The translations under genes were made by a program, and so were the position numbers. This document shows positions 25,402 to 35,236 of a stretch of DNA of 64,000 bases, one piece after another (positions within the stretch are counted from its first letter, which is position 1; each line of letters opens with the position of its first letter). The DNA is from Vibrio sp. 05-20-BW147. Its GTDB lineage: Bacteria; Pseudomonadota; Gammaproteobacteria; Enterobacterales; Vibrionaceae. The notes under the pieces were generated by a model, which worked only from the letters and a program-made list of their open reading frames with translations, ran no database searches and was not told the origin of the DNA. The stretch covers positions 1 through 64,000 of the forward strand of contig NZ_SZTO01000014.1 in assembly GCF_013369385.1 (NCBI RefSeq), in the 5' to 3' direction.

Positions 25402-28400
25402 ATGGATACACGACTCGGAATATCGGGTCGCATTGCCGCGGCCTTTCAAAATTCAGCAATGACACCATTACTCGCGCTTGTGGGCTTATTGATGGGGTTA
25501 TTTGCTGTGATCATCACACCCAAAGAAGAAGAACCTCAAATCGACGTGACATTTGCCGATGTCTACATCCCATTTCCGGGTGCATCGCCACAAGAAGTCG
25601 CAAGCTTAGTGACAACGCCAGCGGAACAAATCATTTCTGAAATTCAGGGCATCGATAAAATCTACTCATTTTCCCAGCCTGATGGGGCAATGATTGTGGC
25701 GATCTTTGATGTTGGTGTCACTCGCAACGATGCGGTTGTCCGAATCTATAACAAGCTGTATTCCAATAAAGATTGGATGCCGAAAGGCGTTGGGGTGGGA
25801 GAGCCCATCATTAAGCCCCGCGGTATTGAAGATGTGCCCATAGTGACGGTTACTTTATCGGATAAATCTGGCCAATATAGCGGTCAGCAACTCACACAAA
25901 TTGCTCATGGATTAGAAACCGAACTCAAACGCATTGATGGCACACGCGACATTTATACCGTAGGGGGGCACGCGTCTATCGTCGATGTTCGTCTTGACCC
26001 GGTGAAAATGAATGCGTATGGAATAACGATAAACCATCTTAACCAAGCGATCCCTTCTGCGAATCAACGTTCAATGACATTAAGTCTGACTCATGATAAT
26101 CAGCAAGTTCCGTTGCAGATCGGCGAGTTTTTGACCCAAGTGGATCAAATTAAACAGTTAGTAGTTGGCGTTGCTGATGGAGCCCCAGTCTATTTTTCAG
26201 ATATCGCCGAAATTGAATTGGGCGTGAATACGCCAACGCACAATGTTTGGACCAGTGACAAGCAGGGTATTTACCCAGCAGTGACGATGGCGATTGCGAA
26301 AAAGGGCGGCGAAAACGCGGTCAATGTGGCAAAAAATATTGAAGAGCGTCTCGAGGTACTGAAAAACCAGCTCATCCCTCATGATGTTGACGTCACGATT
26401 ACACGGGACTACGGTAAAACGGCGGCAGACAAAAGTAATACTTTGATAGGCAAGCTGGCCTTTGCAACCACCGCTGTTGTGCTATTGGTATTGCTGACGA
26501 TGGGTTGGCGAGAGTCATTAGTGGTGGGAATTGCCATTATCGTCACCTTGATGATCACCCTGTTTGCTTCTTGGGCATGGGGTTTTACGCTCAACCGAGT
26601 TTCGCTGTTTGCACTGATTTTCTCGATTGGTATTTTGGTCGACGACGCGATTGTCGTGGTAGAGAATATTCACCGTCATATGTCGATGGGTAAGAAAAAA
26701 CTGGCCGAGTTGATCCCTGTCGCGGTGGATGAGGTTGGGGGGCCAACGATCTTGGCGACGTTAACCGTGATCGCCGCACTGCTGCCAATGGCCTTCGTTT
26801 CCGGATTAATGGGGCCTTACATGAGCCCAATTCCGATCAACGCGTCAATGGGCATGCTGATTTCACTAGCGGTGGCGTTTGTTGTCTCTCCTTGGTTATC
26901 CGGAAAATTACTTAAGTCGGCCCATCATGAGGAGTCTCATAAAGCAGACTCGATTTTCCATCGTCTAATGTCTCCGTTTATCACGGCGAAAGCACAAAGC
27001 CGTAACCGACTCTTGTTGTTGTTTGGCATTGTTGGACTCATTGCTGCATCAGTAGCGTTGCCCGTGATGCAGGCGGTGGTATTAAAAATGCTGCCTTTTG
27101 ACAATAAGTCGGAGTTCCAAGTGGTGCTCGATATGCCGGAAGGGAGCTCACTCGAAAAGACTCAGAGAGTGCTTTTTGAAATGGCTCGTTCGCTCAATGA
27201 AGTGCCAGAAGTAAGTGACTATCAGATTTACGTAGGCAGTGCTGCGCCAATGAACTTTAACGGTTTGGTGCGTCACTATTTCTTGCGCAATCAAGCTCAT
27301 CAAGGAGACATCCAAGTGAATTTGTTGGATCGTCGTGAGCGAGATCGTGATAGTCATGAAATCGCTAGCGCGGTACGTCCAATATTAAATGAGATTGCGA
27401 AGGCATTTGGCGGAAAAGTCAAAGTCGTAGAGGTGCCGCCCGGCCCACCAGTTTGGTCGCCAATTTTGGCAGAAGTGTATGCACCGACACCTGAGCTGAG
27501 AGCAGAAGCGGCCCGTCAGGTGCGTGAGATTTTCCGCGAAACCGATGACATTGTTGATGTCGATATGTATCTGCCAGAAATTCATCAAAAATGGCAAGTC
27601 ACTATCGATCGTAGCAAAGCAGCTCGCCTGATGATTCCGTACAGTGAGATTGTCGATGCTCTTGCGACGTCGGTGGGTGGAAAACCGCTCTCCTACCTGC
27701 ATGTCGAGCACGGAAAATATCCGATTCCAGTGATGATCCAAGCCGCTGAGTCGGCAAAAGTGCGCTTAGAACAAGTGCTTAATCTCCGTGTGCAAAGCCA
27801 AACGGGTAACCAGTATCCGCTGTCGGAGTTGGTCAACGTTCGTCAAAGCCAGATGGAAGATTACATCGTGCACAAGAATCTCGTTCCTATGGTGATGGTT
27901 GTCGCCGACATGACTGGAGAAACCGACAGCCCGTTGTATGGAATGGCCTCGTTGTCTAGCACTCTTGGTCAACAAATGCCGGTTGAACAGTACTTTATTC
28001 ATCAACCTGATGGTTTGCAGGGCATTTCAATTATGTGGGATGGGGAGTGGACCATCACTTATGAAACGTTCCGTGATATGGGGATCGCCTATGCCGTTGG
28101 TATGGTGCTTATCTACTTGCTGGTGGTGGCGCAGTTTAAGTCTTATCTAGTTCCGCTGATTATCATGGCACCGATTCCACTGACCATTATCGGTGTAATG
28201 CCTGGCCATGCTCTGTTGGGGGCGCAGTTTACGGCCACGTCCATGATTGGCATGATTGCACTTGCTGGCATCATTGTGCGCAACTCCATTCTGCTGGTGG
28301 ATTTTATTAATCAACAGGTCGGTGAAGGTGTCGAATTTGCGGAAGCCGTGATGCAATCGGCAGCGGTTCGAGCAAAACCCATTATGCTAACAGCACTCGC

Positions 28401-28554
28401 GGCGATGATTGGTGCGGTATTTATACTAGACGACCCCATCTTCAATGGACTCGCGATCAGTTTGATCTTTGGTATCTTCGTCTCGACGATTCTCACGCTG
28501 ATAGTGATACCGGTGCTCTATTTTGCAGTGATGAAGAAGCGATTTGTCGAGTAG
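25402..28554 (+). CDS. RND-family efflux pump, inner-membrane permease
   Basis: 1050-residue proton-driven pump with the standard topology: a first helix after FQNSAMTPLLALVGLLMG, a large periplasmic loop, six clustered helices, a second periplasmic loop and a last helical bundle. The proton-relay pair is present in FSIGILVDDAIVVVEN. The sequence lacks the heavy-metal-exporter signature I would expect for CusA, so a hydrophobic or anionic substrate is more likely. It is the last gene of the arsR-pmpA-pmpB-adaptor-pump operon and is followed by a strong terminator. Operon membership hints that it exports a sulfur-related or electrophilic toxicant. Confidence 0.94.
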   Translation: MDTRLGISGRIAAAFQNSAMTPLLALVGLLMGLFAVIITPKEEEPQIDVTFADVYIPFPGASPQEVASLVTTPAEQIISEIQGIDKIYSFSQPDGAMIVAIFDVGVTRNDAVVRIYNKLYSNKDWMPKGVGVGEPIIKPRGIEDVPIVTVTLSDKSGQYSGQQLTQIAHGLETELKRIDGTRDIYTVGGHASIVDVRLDPVKMNAYGITINHLNQAIPSANQRSMTLSLTHDNQQVPLQIGEFLTQVDQIKQLVVGVADGAPVYFSDIAEIELGVNTPTHNVWTSDKQGIYPAVTMAIAKKGGENAVNVAKNIEERLEVLKNQLIPHDVDVTITRDYGKTAADKSNTLIGKLAFATTAVVLLVLLTMGWRESLVVGIAIIVTLMITLFASWAWGFTLNRVSLFALIFSIGILVDDAIVVVENIHRHMSMGKKKLAELIPVAVDEVGGPTILATLTVIAALLPMAFVSGLMGPYMSPIPINASMGMLISLAVAFVVSPWLSGKLLKSAHHEESHKADSIFHRLMSPFITAKAQSRNRLLLLFGIVGLIAASVALPVMQAVVLKMLPFDNKSEFQVVLDMPEGSSLEKTQRVLFEMARSLNEVPEVSDYQIYVGSAAPMNFNGLVRHYFLRNQAHQGDIQVNLLDRRERDRDSHEIASAVRPILNEIAKAFGGKVKVVEVPPGPPVWSPILAEVYAPTPELRAEAARQVREIFRETDDIVDVDMYLPEIHQKWQVTIDRSKAARLMIPYSEIVDALATSVGGKPLSYLHVEHGKYPIPVMIQAAESAKVRLEQVLNLRVQSQTGNQYPLSELVNVRQSQMEDYIVHKNLVPMVMVVADMTGETDSPLYGMASLSSTLGQQMPVEQYFIHQPDGLQGISIMWDGEWTITYETFRDMGIAYAVGMVLIYLLVVAQFKSYLVPLIIMAPIPLTIIGVMPGHALLGAQFTATSMIGMIALAGIIVRNSILLVDFINQQVGEGVEFAEAVMQSAAVRAKPIMLTALAAMIGAVFILDDPIFNGLAISLIFGIFVSTILTLIVIPVLYFAVMKKRFVE

Positions 28555-28580
28555 CAAAGTAAAGTGTTGAGTTAAGATAT

Positions 28581-28611
28581 TGAGCCCCAAACAGGGGCTC
28601 ATTCTTTTTAG
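28581..28611 (+). terminator. Terminator of the RND operon
   Basis: TGAGCCCC and GGGGCTCA pair around AAACA and are followed by TTCTTTTTA. Confidence 0.88.
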
Positions 28612-28649
28612 TTCGCAACGCTATTATACGTTTCTAAACATCACGAAGG

Positions 28650-29543
28650 TTACGGTAGAGTAAGAGTGGTGGAGACTGGACAGTGATCACTTAACTGATA
28701 CTGAAGAACATCTTGGCTTGAAAACACGGTTTGATTGGCTTGGGTTGCACTTAATCCGTCGCTAACCGCAATGTGATCAATCAAAGAGCGAAATGAGTGA
28801 ATGCGGTCAGGATTTTTCTTTGAACGTACTTTACACTTTGCAGCCGTTTTGGCCGTCAATAGCAGCAGATCTCCCTTGTTCGCTAACTCTGCCATCAACC
28901 AGTCATTGGGGTGGGCGAGGTTGTGATTAAAATCGCCGAGCACCATATACCTTTGTTCGAGTTTTTGCCTTTCAACAATCCACTTGGACAGTTCTTGTCC
29001 CTCGTTTTTGAGTGTTTTGCAGGCGTCGCTGCTTTTATATGTGCCGCTGCATCCCGCTTTCAAGTGGACATTGAGCACATGTATTTCGTGTGGCCCATCG
29101 CCGATTACGACATAAGAAGCGAAACGTAACTTGCTGTTGCCCTTGTTCAACTGGACATCACCCACGTCACGATAAGGAAGGCCTTTTCTAATGGCAAAGC
29201 CTGTGTACTGATTGATGTCGTCAAACTGAAAGCGTTGATAACGTGGGTTAGCACGATCAGACAGAAGAATCTGATATTCCTTGCCCACCACTTTCCGCAG
29301 TGCGTTGATGTCGTTGACTTCTTGGAAGGCGAGGAGATCGGTGGCTGTCGTTTGAAAATAGTATGCAAGTTTTTTGAAATCTTCATCATCACGTTGACTT
29401 TCTTTTACACGAGCGGAAGGTGAAGATGAAAGCCACTCCATATTCCAACTTGTGACGGTGATCGGTTGAGCTGAAACTGGTGACATTGGAAATAGCAAAG
29501 AGGTGACGAAGAATAAAAAGAGAGCATGAACGCGTAGTAACAT
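28650..29543 (-). CDS. Secreted endonuclease/exonuclease/phosphatase (EEP) family protein
   Basis: 297-residue protein with a signal peptide (LFLFFVTSLLFPMSPVSAQ) and a DNase-I-like EEP fold. Metal and catalytic motifs are SWNMEWL, LAFQEVND, LNVHLKAGC, LGDFNHN, LIDHIAV and LSDHCPV. Several cysteines (CSG, CKT, CKV) may form disulfides, which fits export to the periplasm or outside. Substrate could be nucleic acid or a phosphoester; sequence does not decide. It is a single-gene unit on the minus strand between the RND operon and nrdD. Confidence 0.87.
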   Translation of the reverse strand: MLLRVHALFLFFVTSLLFPMSPVSAQPITVTSWNMEWLSSSPSARVKESQRDDEDFKKLAYYFQTTATDLLAFQEVNDINALRKVVGKEYQILLSDRANPRYQRFQFDDINQYTGFAIRKGLPYRDVGDVQLNKGNSKLRFASYVVIGDGPHEIHVLNVHLKAGCSGTYKSSDACKTLKNEGQELSKWIVERQKLEQRYMVLGDFNHNLAHPNDWLMAELANKGDLLLLTAKTAAKCKVRSKKNPDRIHSFRSLIDHIAVSDGLSATQANQTVFSSQDVLQYQLSDHCPVSTTLTLP

Positions 29544-29674
29544 TGGTTAAAATCCTTTTCGTATTTGGCAGCCTTTATCACACAAGCACTGCAAAAATTT
29601 CAAGTAGAAACCGCCACATTTTTGCAATTTTCATCGTTTTATTTTTATCTGAGATCTGCGCCAATAAGATCGAT

Positions 29675-29688
29675 TTGATCTTAATCCA
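29675..29688 (+). promoter_or_regulatory. Imperfect FNR-like box upstream of nrdD
   Basis: TTGATCTTAATCCA matches the FNR consensus TTGAT-N4-ATCAA at nine of ten conserved positions. It lies 27 bp upstream of a perfect copy. Confidence 0.5.
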
Positions 29689-29701
29689 TCGTTGAATTTT
29701 G

Positions 29702-29715
29702 TTGATCGAAATCAA
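29702..29715 (+). promoter_or_regulatory. FNR box upstream of nrdD
   Basis: TTGATCGAAATCAA is a perfect match to TTGAT-N4-ATCAA. It is about 125 bp before the nrdD start, and fits anaerobic activation of the class III ribonucleotide reductase. Confidence 0.8.
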
Positions 29716-29746
29716 TACTTTTACCGAGTGCTTTTCGTTTAATACG

Positions 29747-29793
29747 CCACAACATATAGTGTCAGTCGGATAAAAAGTAACCCTATATAGTGT
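29747..29793 (+). promoter_or_regulatory. Paired NrdR boxes upstream of nrdD
   Basis: Two 16-bp elements resemble the NrdR consensus ACACWATATATWGTGT: 29747-29762 (CCACAACATATAGTGT, 14 of 16) and 29778-29793 (TAACCCTATATAGTGT, 12 of 16). Their starts are 31 bp apart, the three-helical-turn spacing typical of NrdR operators. NrdR represses ribonucleotide reductase genes in response to dATP/ATP. Confidence 0.75.
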
Positions 29794-29838
29794 GTTTGTG
29801 GATAACTCTGTGAGTATGCTTAGGGTAAGGAGAAAAAA

Positions 29839-31959
29839 GTGAAACCAATCGTAATCAAGCGTGATGGCTCAAGGGCTCCGTTTAGCCGCGATCGCATTCA
29901 AGCAGCAGTAGAATCGGCCGCAGAGCATGTCGACAAAGAGATTGCTATTTATGCGCTCAATGTGGCGCTAGCCGTTGAGCTGCAGCTAAAAGATCACGAT
30001 GAAGTTCACATTCACGAAATCCAAACTCGAGTAGAAAACGAGTTGATGCAAGGCCCATACAAGTCATTGGCTCGTGCGTACATCGAATATCGTCATGATC
30101 GTGATATTGCGCGTGAAAAGCAAAGCGCACTCACACGAGAAATCGAAGGTTTGATTGAAGAGAGCAACGTTGACCTCATCAACGAAAATGCCAATAAAGA
30201 TGGTAAGGTAATCCCAACGCAACGTGATTTACTCGCCGGTATTGTGGCGAAGCACTATGCCAAAACGCACATTTTGCCACGCGATGTGGTTCAGGCGCAT
30301 GATGAAGGTGATATTCACTATCACGATCTCGATTACGCGCCGTTTTTCCCAATGTTTAACTGCATGCTGATTGACCTAAAAGGCATGCTGACTCACGGCT
30401 TTAAAATGGGTAATGCGGAAATTGACACGCCTAAGTCAATTTCAACCGCAACTGCGGTTACTGCGCAAATTATCGCGCAAGTGGCGAGCCACATTTATGG
30501 TGGTACCACCATCAATCGCATTGATGAGATCCTTGAGCCGTATGTTAACGCGAGTTACGAAAAGCACTTAAAAATTGCCCAAGAGTGGGATATCCATAAT
30601 CCAGACGGCTTTGCAAAATCGCGTACCGAGAAGGAATGTTATGATGCGTTTCAATCTCTAGAGTATGAAGTGAACACATTGCACACCGCGAACGGTCAAA
30701 CACCATTTGTGACGTTTGGTTTTGGTTTGGGTACAAGTTGGGCATCGAAATTGATTCAACAATCCATTTTGAAAAACCGTATTGCGGGCCTTGGTAAGAA
30801 CCGCAAGACAGCGGTATTCCCGAAACTGGTATTCGCTATTAAAGATGGTCTGAATCATAAACCAACCGATCCAAACTACGACATTAAACAATTGGCGTTA
30901 GAGTGTGCTTCTAAGCGTATGTATCCAGATATCTTGAACTACGACAAAGTGGTTGAGATCACCGGATCATTCAAAACGCCAATGGGCTGCCGTAGCTTCC
31001 TAGGCACCTACGAAGAGAATGGTGAGCTGATTCACGAAGGTCGCAATAACCTAGGTGTTGTCAGCTTGAACTTGCCACGTATCGCTTTGAAAGCGGGTGG
31101 TGATGAAGAAAAATTCTATGCGTTGTTGGATTCAAAACTGAAGCTTGCACGCCGTGCGTTAGAGACACGCATCAGTCGTTTAGAAAACGTTAAAGCTCGA
31201 GTGGCCCCAATCCTCTATATGGAAGGTGCTTGCGGTATCCGTTTGAAAGCGGACCAGCCGATTGCTGACATTTTCAAACATGGCCGCTCATCCATTTCGT
31301 TAGGTTACATTGGCATCCACGAAACCATTAACGCGCTGTTTGGTCACCAAACACACGTTTACGATGACAACGAACTGCGTGAGAAAGCGTTAAATATTGT
31401 TAAACGCATGAAGAAAGCGGTAGAGGCGTGGACGGAAGAAACGGGCTATGGCTTTAGTTTATACGGTACGCCAAGTGAAAACCTTTGTAGCCGCTTCTGC
31501 CGAATCGATACCAAAGAATTTGGTGTGATTGAAGGCGTCACAGACAGAGGTTATTACACCAACAGCTTCCATTTGGATGTTGAAAAGAAAGTAAACCCAT
31601 ACGACAAGATCGATTTCGAGATGCCGTATCCAGAAATTTCTAGCGGCGGTTTTATCTGCTATGGCGAATTTCCTAACATGCAAAAGAATATTGAAGCGCT
31701 AGAAAACGTATGGGATTACAGTTACAGCAAAGTCCCTTATTACGGCACCAATACACCGATTGATGAGTGCTACGAGTGCGGTTATACCGGAGAGTTTGAT
31801 TGCGCCAGCAAAGGCTTTACCTGTCCGAAATGTGGCAACCATGACTCATCCAAAGTATCGGTTACTCGTCGTGTTTGCGGTTACTTAGGCAGTCCAGATG
31901 CGCGCCCATTTAACTTCGGTAAGCAAGAAGAAGTTAAACGTCGCGTGAAACACTTGTAA
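29839..31959 (+). CDS. nrdD: Anaerobic ribonucleoside-triphosphate reductase (class III)
   Basis: Glycyl-radical enzyme that makes dNTPs from NTPs without oxygen. The N-terminal ATP-cone (VIKRDGSRAPFSRDRI) gives allosteric control. The C-terminal zinc site has two CxxC pairs (CYECG and CPKCG), and the radical loop VCGYLGSPDARPFNFGKQ carries the glycine that is activated. At 706 residues the length is standard. The start at 29839 (GTG, GTGAAACCAATC) follows AAGGAG. Upstream are FNR and paired NrdR boxes, and downstream is nrdG behind a hairpin. Assignment is very secure. Confidence 0.97.
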   Translation: MKPIVIKRDGSRAPFSRDRIQAAVESAAEHVDKEIAIYALNVALAVELQLKDHDEVHIHEIQTRVENELMQGPYKSLARAYIEYRHDRDIAREKQSALTREIEGLIEESNVDLINENANKDGKVIPTQRDLLAGIVAKHYAKTHILPRDVVQAHDEGDIHYHDLDYAPFFPMFNCMLIDLKGMLTHGFKMGNAEIDTPKSISTATAVTAQIIAQVASHIYGGTTINRIDEILEPYVNASYEKHLKIAQEWDIHNPDGFAKSRTEKECYDAFQSLEYEVNTLHTANGQTPFVTFGFGLGTSWASKLIQQSILKNRIAGLGKNRKTAVFPKLVFAIKDGLNHKPTDPNYDIKQLALECASKRMYPDILNYDKVVEITGSFKTPMGCRSFLGTYEENGELIHEGRNNLGVVSLNLPRIALKAGGDEEKFYALLDSKLKLARRALETRISRLENVKARVAPILYMEGACGIRLKADQPIADIFKHGRSSISLGYIGIHETINALFGHQTHVYDDNELREKALNIVKRMKKAVEAWTEETGYGFSLYGTPSENLCSRFCRIDTKEFGVIEGVTDRGYYTNSFHLDVEKKVNPYDKIDFEMPYPEISSGGFICYGEFPNMQKNIEALENVWDYSYSKVPYYGTNTPIDECYECGYTGEFDCASKGFTCPKCGNHDSSKVSVTRRVCGYLGSPDARPFNFGKQEEVKRRVKHL

Positions 31960-31989
31960 GTAACGAATTAGGTTTCACTCGTTGTTCAA

Positions 31990-32021
31990 TGAGCCAACCC
32001 CATCCGGTTGGTTCATTTTTT
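31990..32021 (+). terminator. Intercistronic terminator/attenuator between nrdD and nrdG
   Basis: ATGAGCCAACC and GGTTGGTTCAT pair (one wobble) around CCATCC and run into TTTTTT. It lies within the 74-bp nrdD-nrdG gap, so nrdG is expressed by readthrough or from its own promoter. The hairpin would keep activase levels below those of the reductase. Confidence 0.8.
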
Positions 32022-32033
32022 CCAGAGGTCAAT

Positions 32034-32501
32034 ATGAATTATCACCAGTATTATCCTGTCGACGTGGTTAATGGACCGGGTACACGATGCACACTGTTTG
32101 TTTCAGGCTGTGTTCATCAGTGTCGTGGTTGCTACAATCAGTCGACGCAGCGTTTAGATTCTGGTGTGCCGTTTACCCAAGAAGCGGAAGATCAAATCAT
32201 CGCGGATCTTAATGACACTCGTATCAAACGCCGTGGTTTATCGCTCTCTGGCGGGGATCCATTGCATCCAGCAAATGTTGCCGATATTTTGCGTTTGGTA
32301 AAGCGCGTCAAACAGGAATGCTCGGAGAAAGACATCTGGGTTTGGACTGGATACACTCTTGATGAGCTTGACGAAGCTCAACGACAAATACTGCCATACA
32401 TCGACACATTGATAGATGGTAAGTTTGAGCAAGACAAAGCGGACCCAAGCTTGGAGTGGCGGGGAAGCGCGAATCAAATCATTCACTGCTTTAAGCTGTA
32501 A
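32034..32501 (+). CDS. nrdG: Anaerobic ribonucleotide reductase activating protein
   Basis: 155-residue radical-SAM enzyme that generates the glycyl radical on NrdD. The 4Fe-4S motif CxxxCxxC is CVHQCRGC, followed by the SAM-binding GGDPL. The start at 32034 (MNYHQYYPVDVVNGPGTRC) has AGAGG upstream. An open extension to 31989 would run through the terminator hairpin and is rejected. Genetic pairing with nrdD confirms the call. Confidence 0.96.
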   Translation: MNYHQYYPVDVVNGPGTRCTLFVSGCVHQCRGCYNQSTQRLDSGVPFTQEAEDQIIADLNDTRIKRRGLSLSGGDPLHPANVADILRLVKRVKQECSEKDIWVWTGYTLDELDEAQRQILPYIDTLIDGKFEQDKADPSLEWRGSANQIIHCFKL

Positions 32502-32715
32502 GTCAGGTCTAACCAGTCAACTAAGTGTTAAGATTCAACCACCTTGGTGGTTTAGGCTGACTCTTGAAGGCGCGAATTCGTTATGACTTTAATTTCTATT
32601 CGCGCTCACTTATATCGCTGACTACACTCTACGTATATTAATTCAAACATTTTCGCTCAGTTGGTTCTTTGGGGATGCATTTACTCAGGAGCCGCTGTCG
32701 CGGTCAGGTTTGAAT

Positions 32716-35028
32716 ATGAAAATTGCTAATAAGATTATCTTGGTCTCAACAGCGTTATGCGCACTGGGCGTTGTATTTACTGGTGCTATAGTTGGTTTAA
32801 AATCTGCAGCGCTTTCTGAACAAGCTCTTGTCACACGAGCGTCGCAACAACTGGTTTCTGTACGCGAAATTAAGAAAAATGAGATTGAGAGCTACTTTGA
32901 GCAAATTCATTATCAAGTCGAAACTTTAGCGGATGACATTGCAACTAAAGACGCAATGAAAGCCTTTAGTCAAGCGTTTCAAACGTATCCTTCACAACAG
33001 CTCTCATCGCAAGACGTCAATGCTTTGCGTAATTACTACAGCAATCAATTTGGACAAAAGTACCGAGAGCTTAATGAGGGGCTAGCTGCCAACGAAATCA
33101 GTATGCTTGATCAAATTGGTGAGGTTGGCAAAGCACTTCAAGCACGATACATTGCGGTCAATCCGAATCCACTGGGCGAAAAACACCAATATCTCAGTGA
33201 TACGCTCGGCACTACTTACGATCAAGTTCACGCAAAATATCACCCTTCCATCAAACACTTTTTAGAAGCCTTTGGCTATTACGATATCTTTTTCGTCGAT
33301 AATGATGGCAATGTGGTTTATTCCGTCTTTAAAGAGTTGGATTTTGCCACCAATCTTAAGCAAGGGCCTTATTCGAATACTGGTATTGCAGAAGCCTACA
33401 GAAAAGCGGCGGCTTTGGGTAAAGATCAATACTACCTTGATGACTTCAAACCGTATTATCCCTCGTATGAAGCGGCCGCCTCATTTATAGCCACACCAAT
33501 AATGGAAGGTAACTCGCGCTTGGGCGTACTGATTTTCCAAATGCCGGTGGATGTGATCAACAGCATCATGACCTTTGGTGGGAATTGGGCGGCATCGGGT
33601 TTGGGTAAAAGCGGCGAAAGTTATCTCGTCGGCCCAGACAAGAAAATGCGTAGCCAGTCTCGCTTTCTGTTGGAAGCACCTGATGACTATTTGGCTGTGA
33701 TGAAATCGACGGGTGTCTCGTCGAAACTGCTGACACAGATTATCAGCAAAGGTTCGACCATCGGCCGACAAGAAATCGACAGTGATGCTTCACGTAGCGC
33801 GTTAATGGGCAAAATGGGATTTGAGATCATCAACGACTACCGCGGGGTGCAAGTCATGTCTGCGTACAGTCCGGTTACGGTTGCCGGTTTGAAGTGGGCA
33901 ATATTGACGGAAATTGACTACGACGAAGCACTCCAGGATGTAGCGCTATTGGAAGGCTCGGTGAGAAACACCGTTTTAATGAGTATCGTCGGGATCATTG
34001 TCGTTTCCGTGTTGCTTTCTTATGTGTTAGGTAACAGTATCTCTCGGCCCATTCGCCTTGCTTGTGAAAAAATTGAGCGAATTTGTAGTAATAACGACTT
34101 AACTGAGCAACTTGATGTCCAAGGTAAAGACGAGGTCACTGAGCTGTCTACCTCACTCAATCATTTGTTCTCACACCTACGCCAAATGATCGGCCAGTTT
34201 TCCAATGCAACGGATACGTTGAGCAACAATTCCCTCAACATAACCAACAATATGCGAGCAACACGTCAAGCGGTCGCCGAGCAAAACGCGAAATCCGATT
34301 CGGTGGCAACCGCAGTCAACGAAATGAGTGCATCGATTGCGGAAGTGGCGCAGTTTGCCAATCGCGCCGCCGATTATGTTAAAGGGGCGAACGAGCAAGG
34401 CGTGAAAGGCGTACAGGTTGGCAACAACTTGGGTGCAGAGATCGGTAAATTGCATGATGAGATGCAGATAGCCGTTGAAGCGATTGGTCGACTAAGAAAT
34501 GAAAGTGCTTCGATTGCTGAAGTGCTCGACGTGATTCAAGGTATTGCCGAGCAAACCAACTTGCTCGCTCTGAATGCGGCCATTGAGGCGGCGAGAGCGG
34601 GTGAACAAGGGCGAGGTTTTGCAGTCGTCGCTGATGAAGTACGTTCGTTGGCTGGTCGGACTCAATCTTCAACAGAAGAAATTCGTCAAAAAATCGATGC
34701 GTTACAACGTGAAACAAACAGCGTGTCGCAGTGTATCGATAATGCCAACAAAACCGTCTCGCGTGGAGTTTCAACCTGTAAAACAAACACAGAGATGATT
34801 GAACAGCTTGTTTCAATGTTAGAAGAAATGAACGCGATGAATATCCAAATTGCGGCGGCAACTGAGGAGCAACGAGCGGTCACAGAAGACATCAGCAGCA
34901 GTATTACATCCATCGCAGACGCTTCTGTTGCAGTGAGTGACAAAGTGTCTCAGGTTGATGACGTATCGAAGGCACTTTCTATGCAAGCCAAAGAGCTGAG
35001 CCAAGAGATGGCTCAATTCAAATTCTAG
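32716..35028 (+). CDS. Methyl-accepting chemotaxis protein
   Basis: 770-residue chemoreceptor. An N-terminal TM helix (about 8-28) is followed by a large periplasmic sensor of roughly 380 residues, TM2 (about 420-440, [17 protein letters not shown]), a HAMP domain ([13 protein letters not shown]) and a cytoplasmic signalling hairpin with the conserved tip [20 protein letters not shown]. There is no C-terminal CheR-tethering pentapeptide; the protein ends AQFKF as in many vibrio receptors. The ATG at 32716 is preferred over a TTG two codons upstream. It is monocistronic; the attractant is unknown. Confidence 0.95.
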   Translation: MKIANKIILVSTALCALGVVFTGAIVGLKSAALSEQALVTRASQQLVSVREIKKNEIESYFEQIHYQVETLADDIATKDAMKAFSQAFQTYPSQQLSSQDVNALRNYYSNQFGQKYRELNEGLAANEISMLDQIGEVGKALQARYIAVNPNPLGEKHQYLSDTLGTTYDQVHAKYHPSIKHFLEAFGYYDIFFVDNDGNVVYSVFKELDFATNLKQGPYSNTGIAEAYRKAAALGKDQYYLDDFKPYYPSYEAAASFIATPIMEGNSRLGVLIFQMPVDVINSIMTFGGNWAASGLGKSGESYLVGPDKKMRSQSRFLLEAPDDYLAVMKSTGVSSKLLTQIISKGSTIGRQEIDSDASRSALMGKMGFEIINDYRGVQVMSAYSPVTVAGLKWAILTEIDYDEALQDVALLEGSVRNTVLMSIVGIIVVSVLLSYVLGNSISRPIRLACEKIERICSNNDLTEQLDVQGKDEVTELSTSLNHLFSHLRQMIGQFSNATDTLSNNSLNITNNMRATRQAVAEQNAKSDSVATAVNEMSASIAEVAQFANRAADYVKGANEQGVKGVQVGNNLGAEIGKLHDEMQIAVEAIGRLRNESASIAEVLDVIQGIAEQTNLLALNAAIEAARAGEQGRGFAVVADEVRSLAGRTQSSTEEIRQKIDALQRETNSVSQCIDNANKTVSRGVSTCKTNTEMIEQLVSMLEEMNAMNIQIAAATEEQRAVTEDISSSITSIADASVAVSDKVSQVDDVSKALSMQAKELSQEMAQFKF

Positions 35029-35076
35029 TGACAGGCGAACATTTGGCTAACATTTGACCGTCAAAGTGTCTAATTG

Positions 35077-35106
35077 GTCTCTCTTTAAGTGAGGAGAAAG
35101 AGAGAC
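35077..35106 (+). terminator. Hairpin after the chemoreceptor gene
   Basis: GTCTCTCTTT and AAAGAGAGAC pair perfectly over a 10-base loop. The T-run that follows is interrupted (TATTGAGACTTTTC), so termination strength is uncertain. Confidence 0.5.
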
Positions 35107-35236
35107 TATTGAGACTTTTCACTTTTATTTCCTACAAAATAAAAATATGTTTCGAACTTTTAGGCTTTAATGTTAACGTTTATCCCACTATCTGGAGCAA
35201 TCTCCATTACTTGAATTTCAAAGGGTTGTGACTTTC

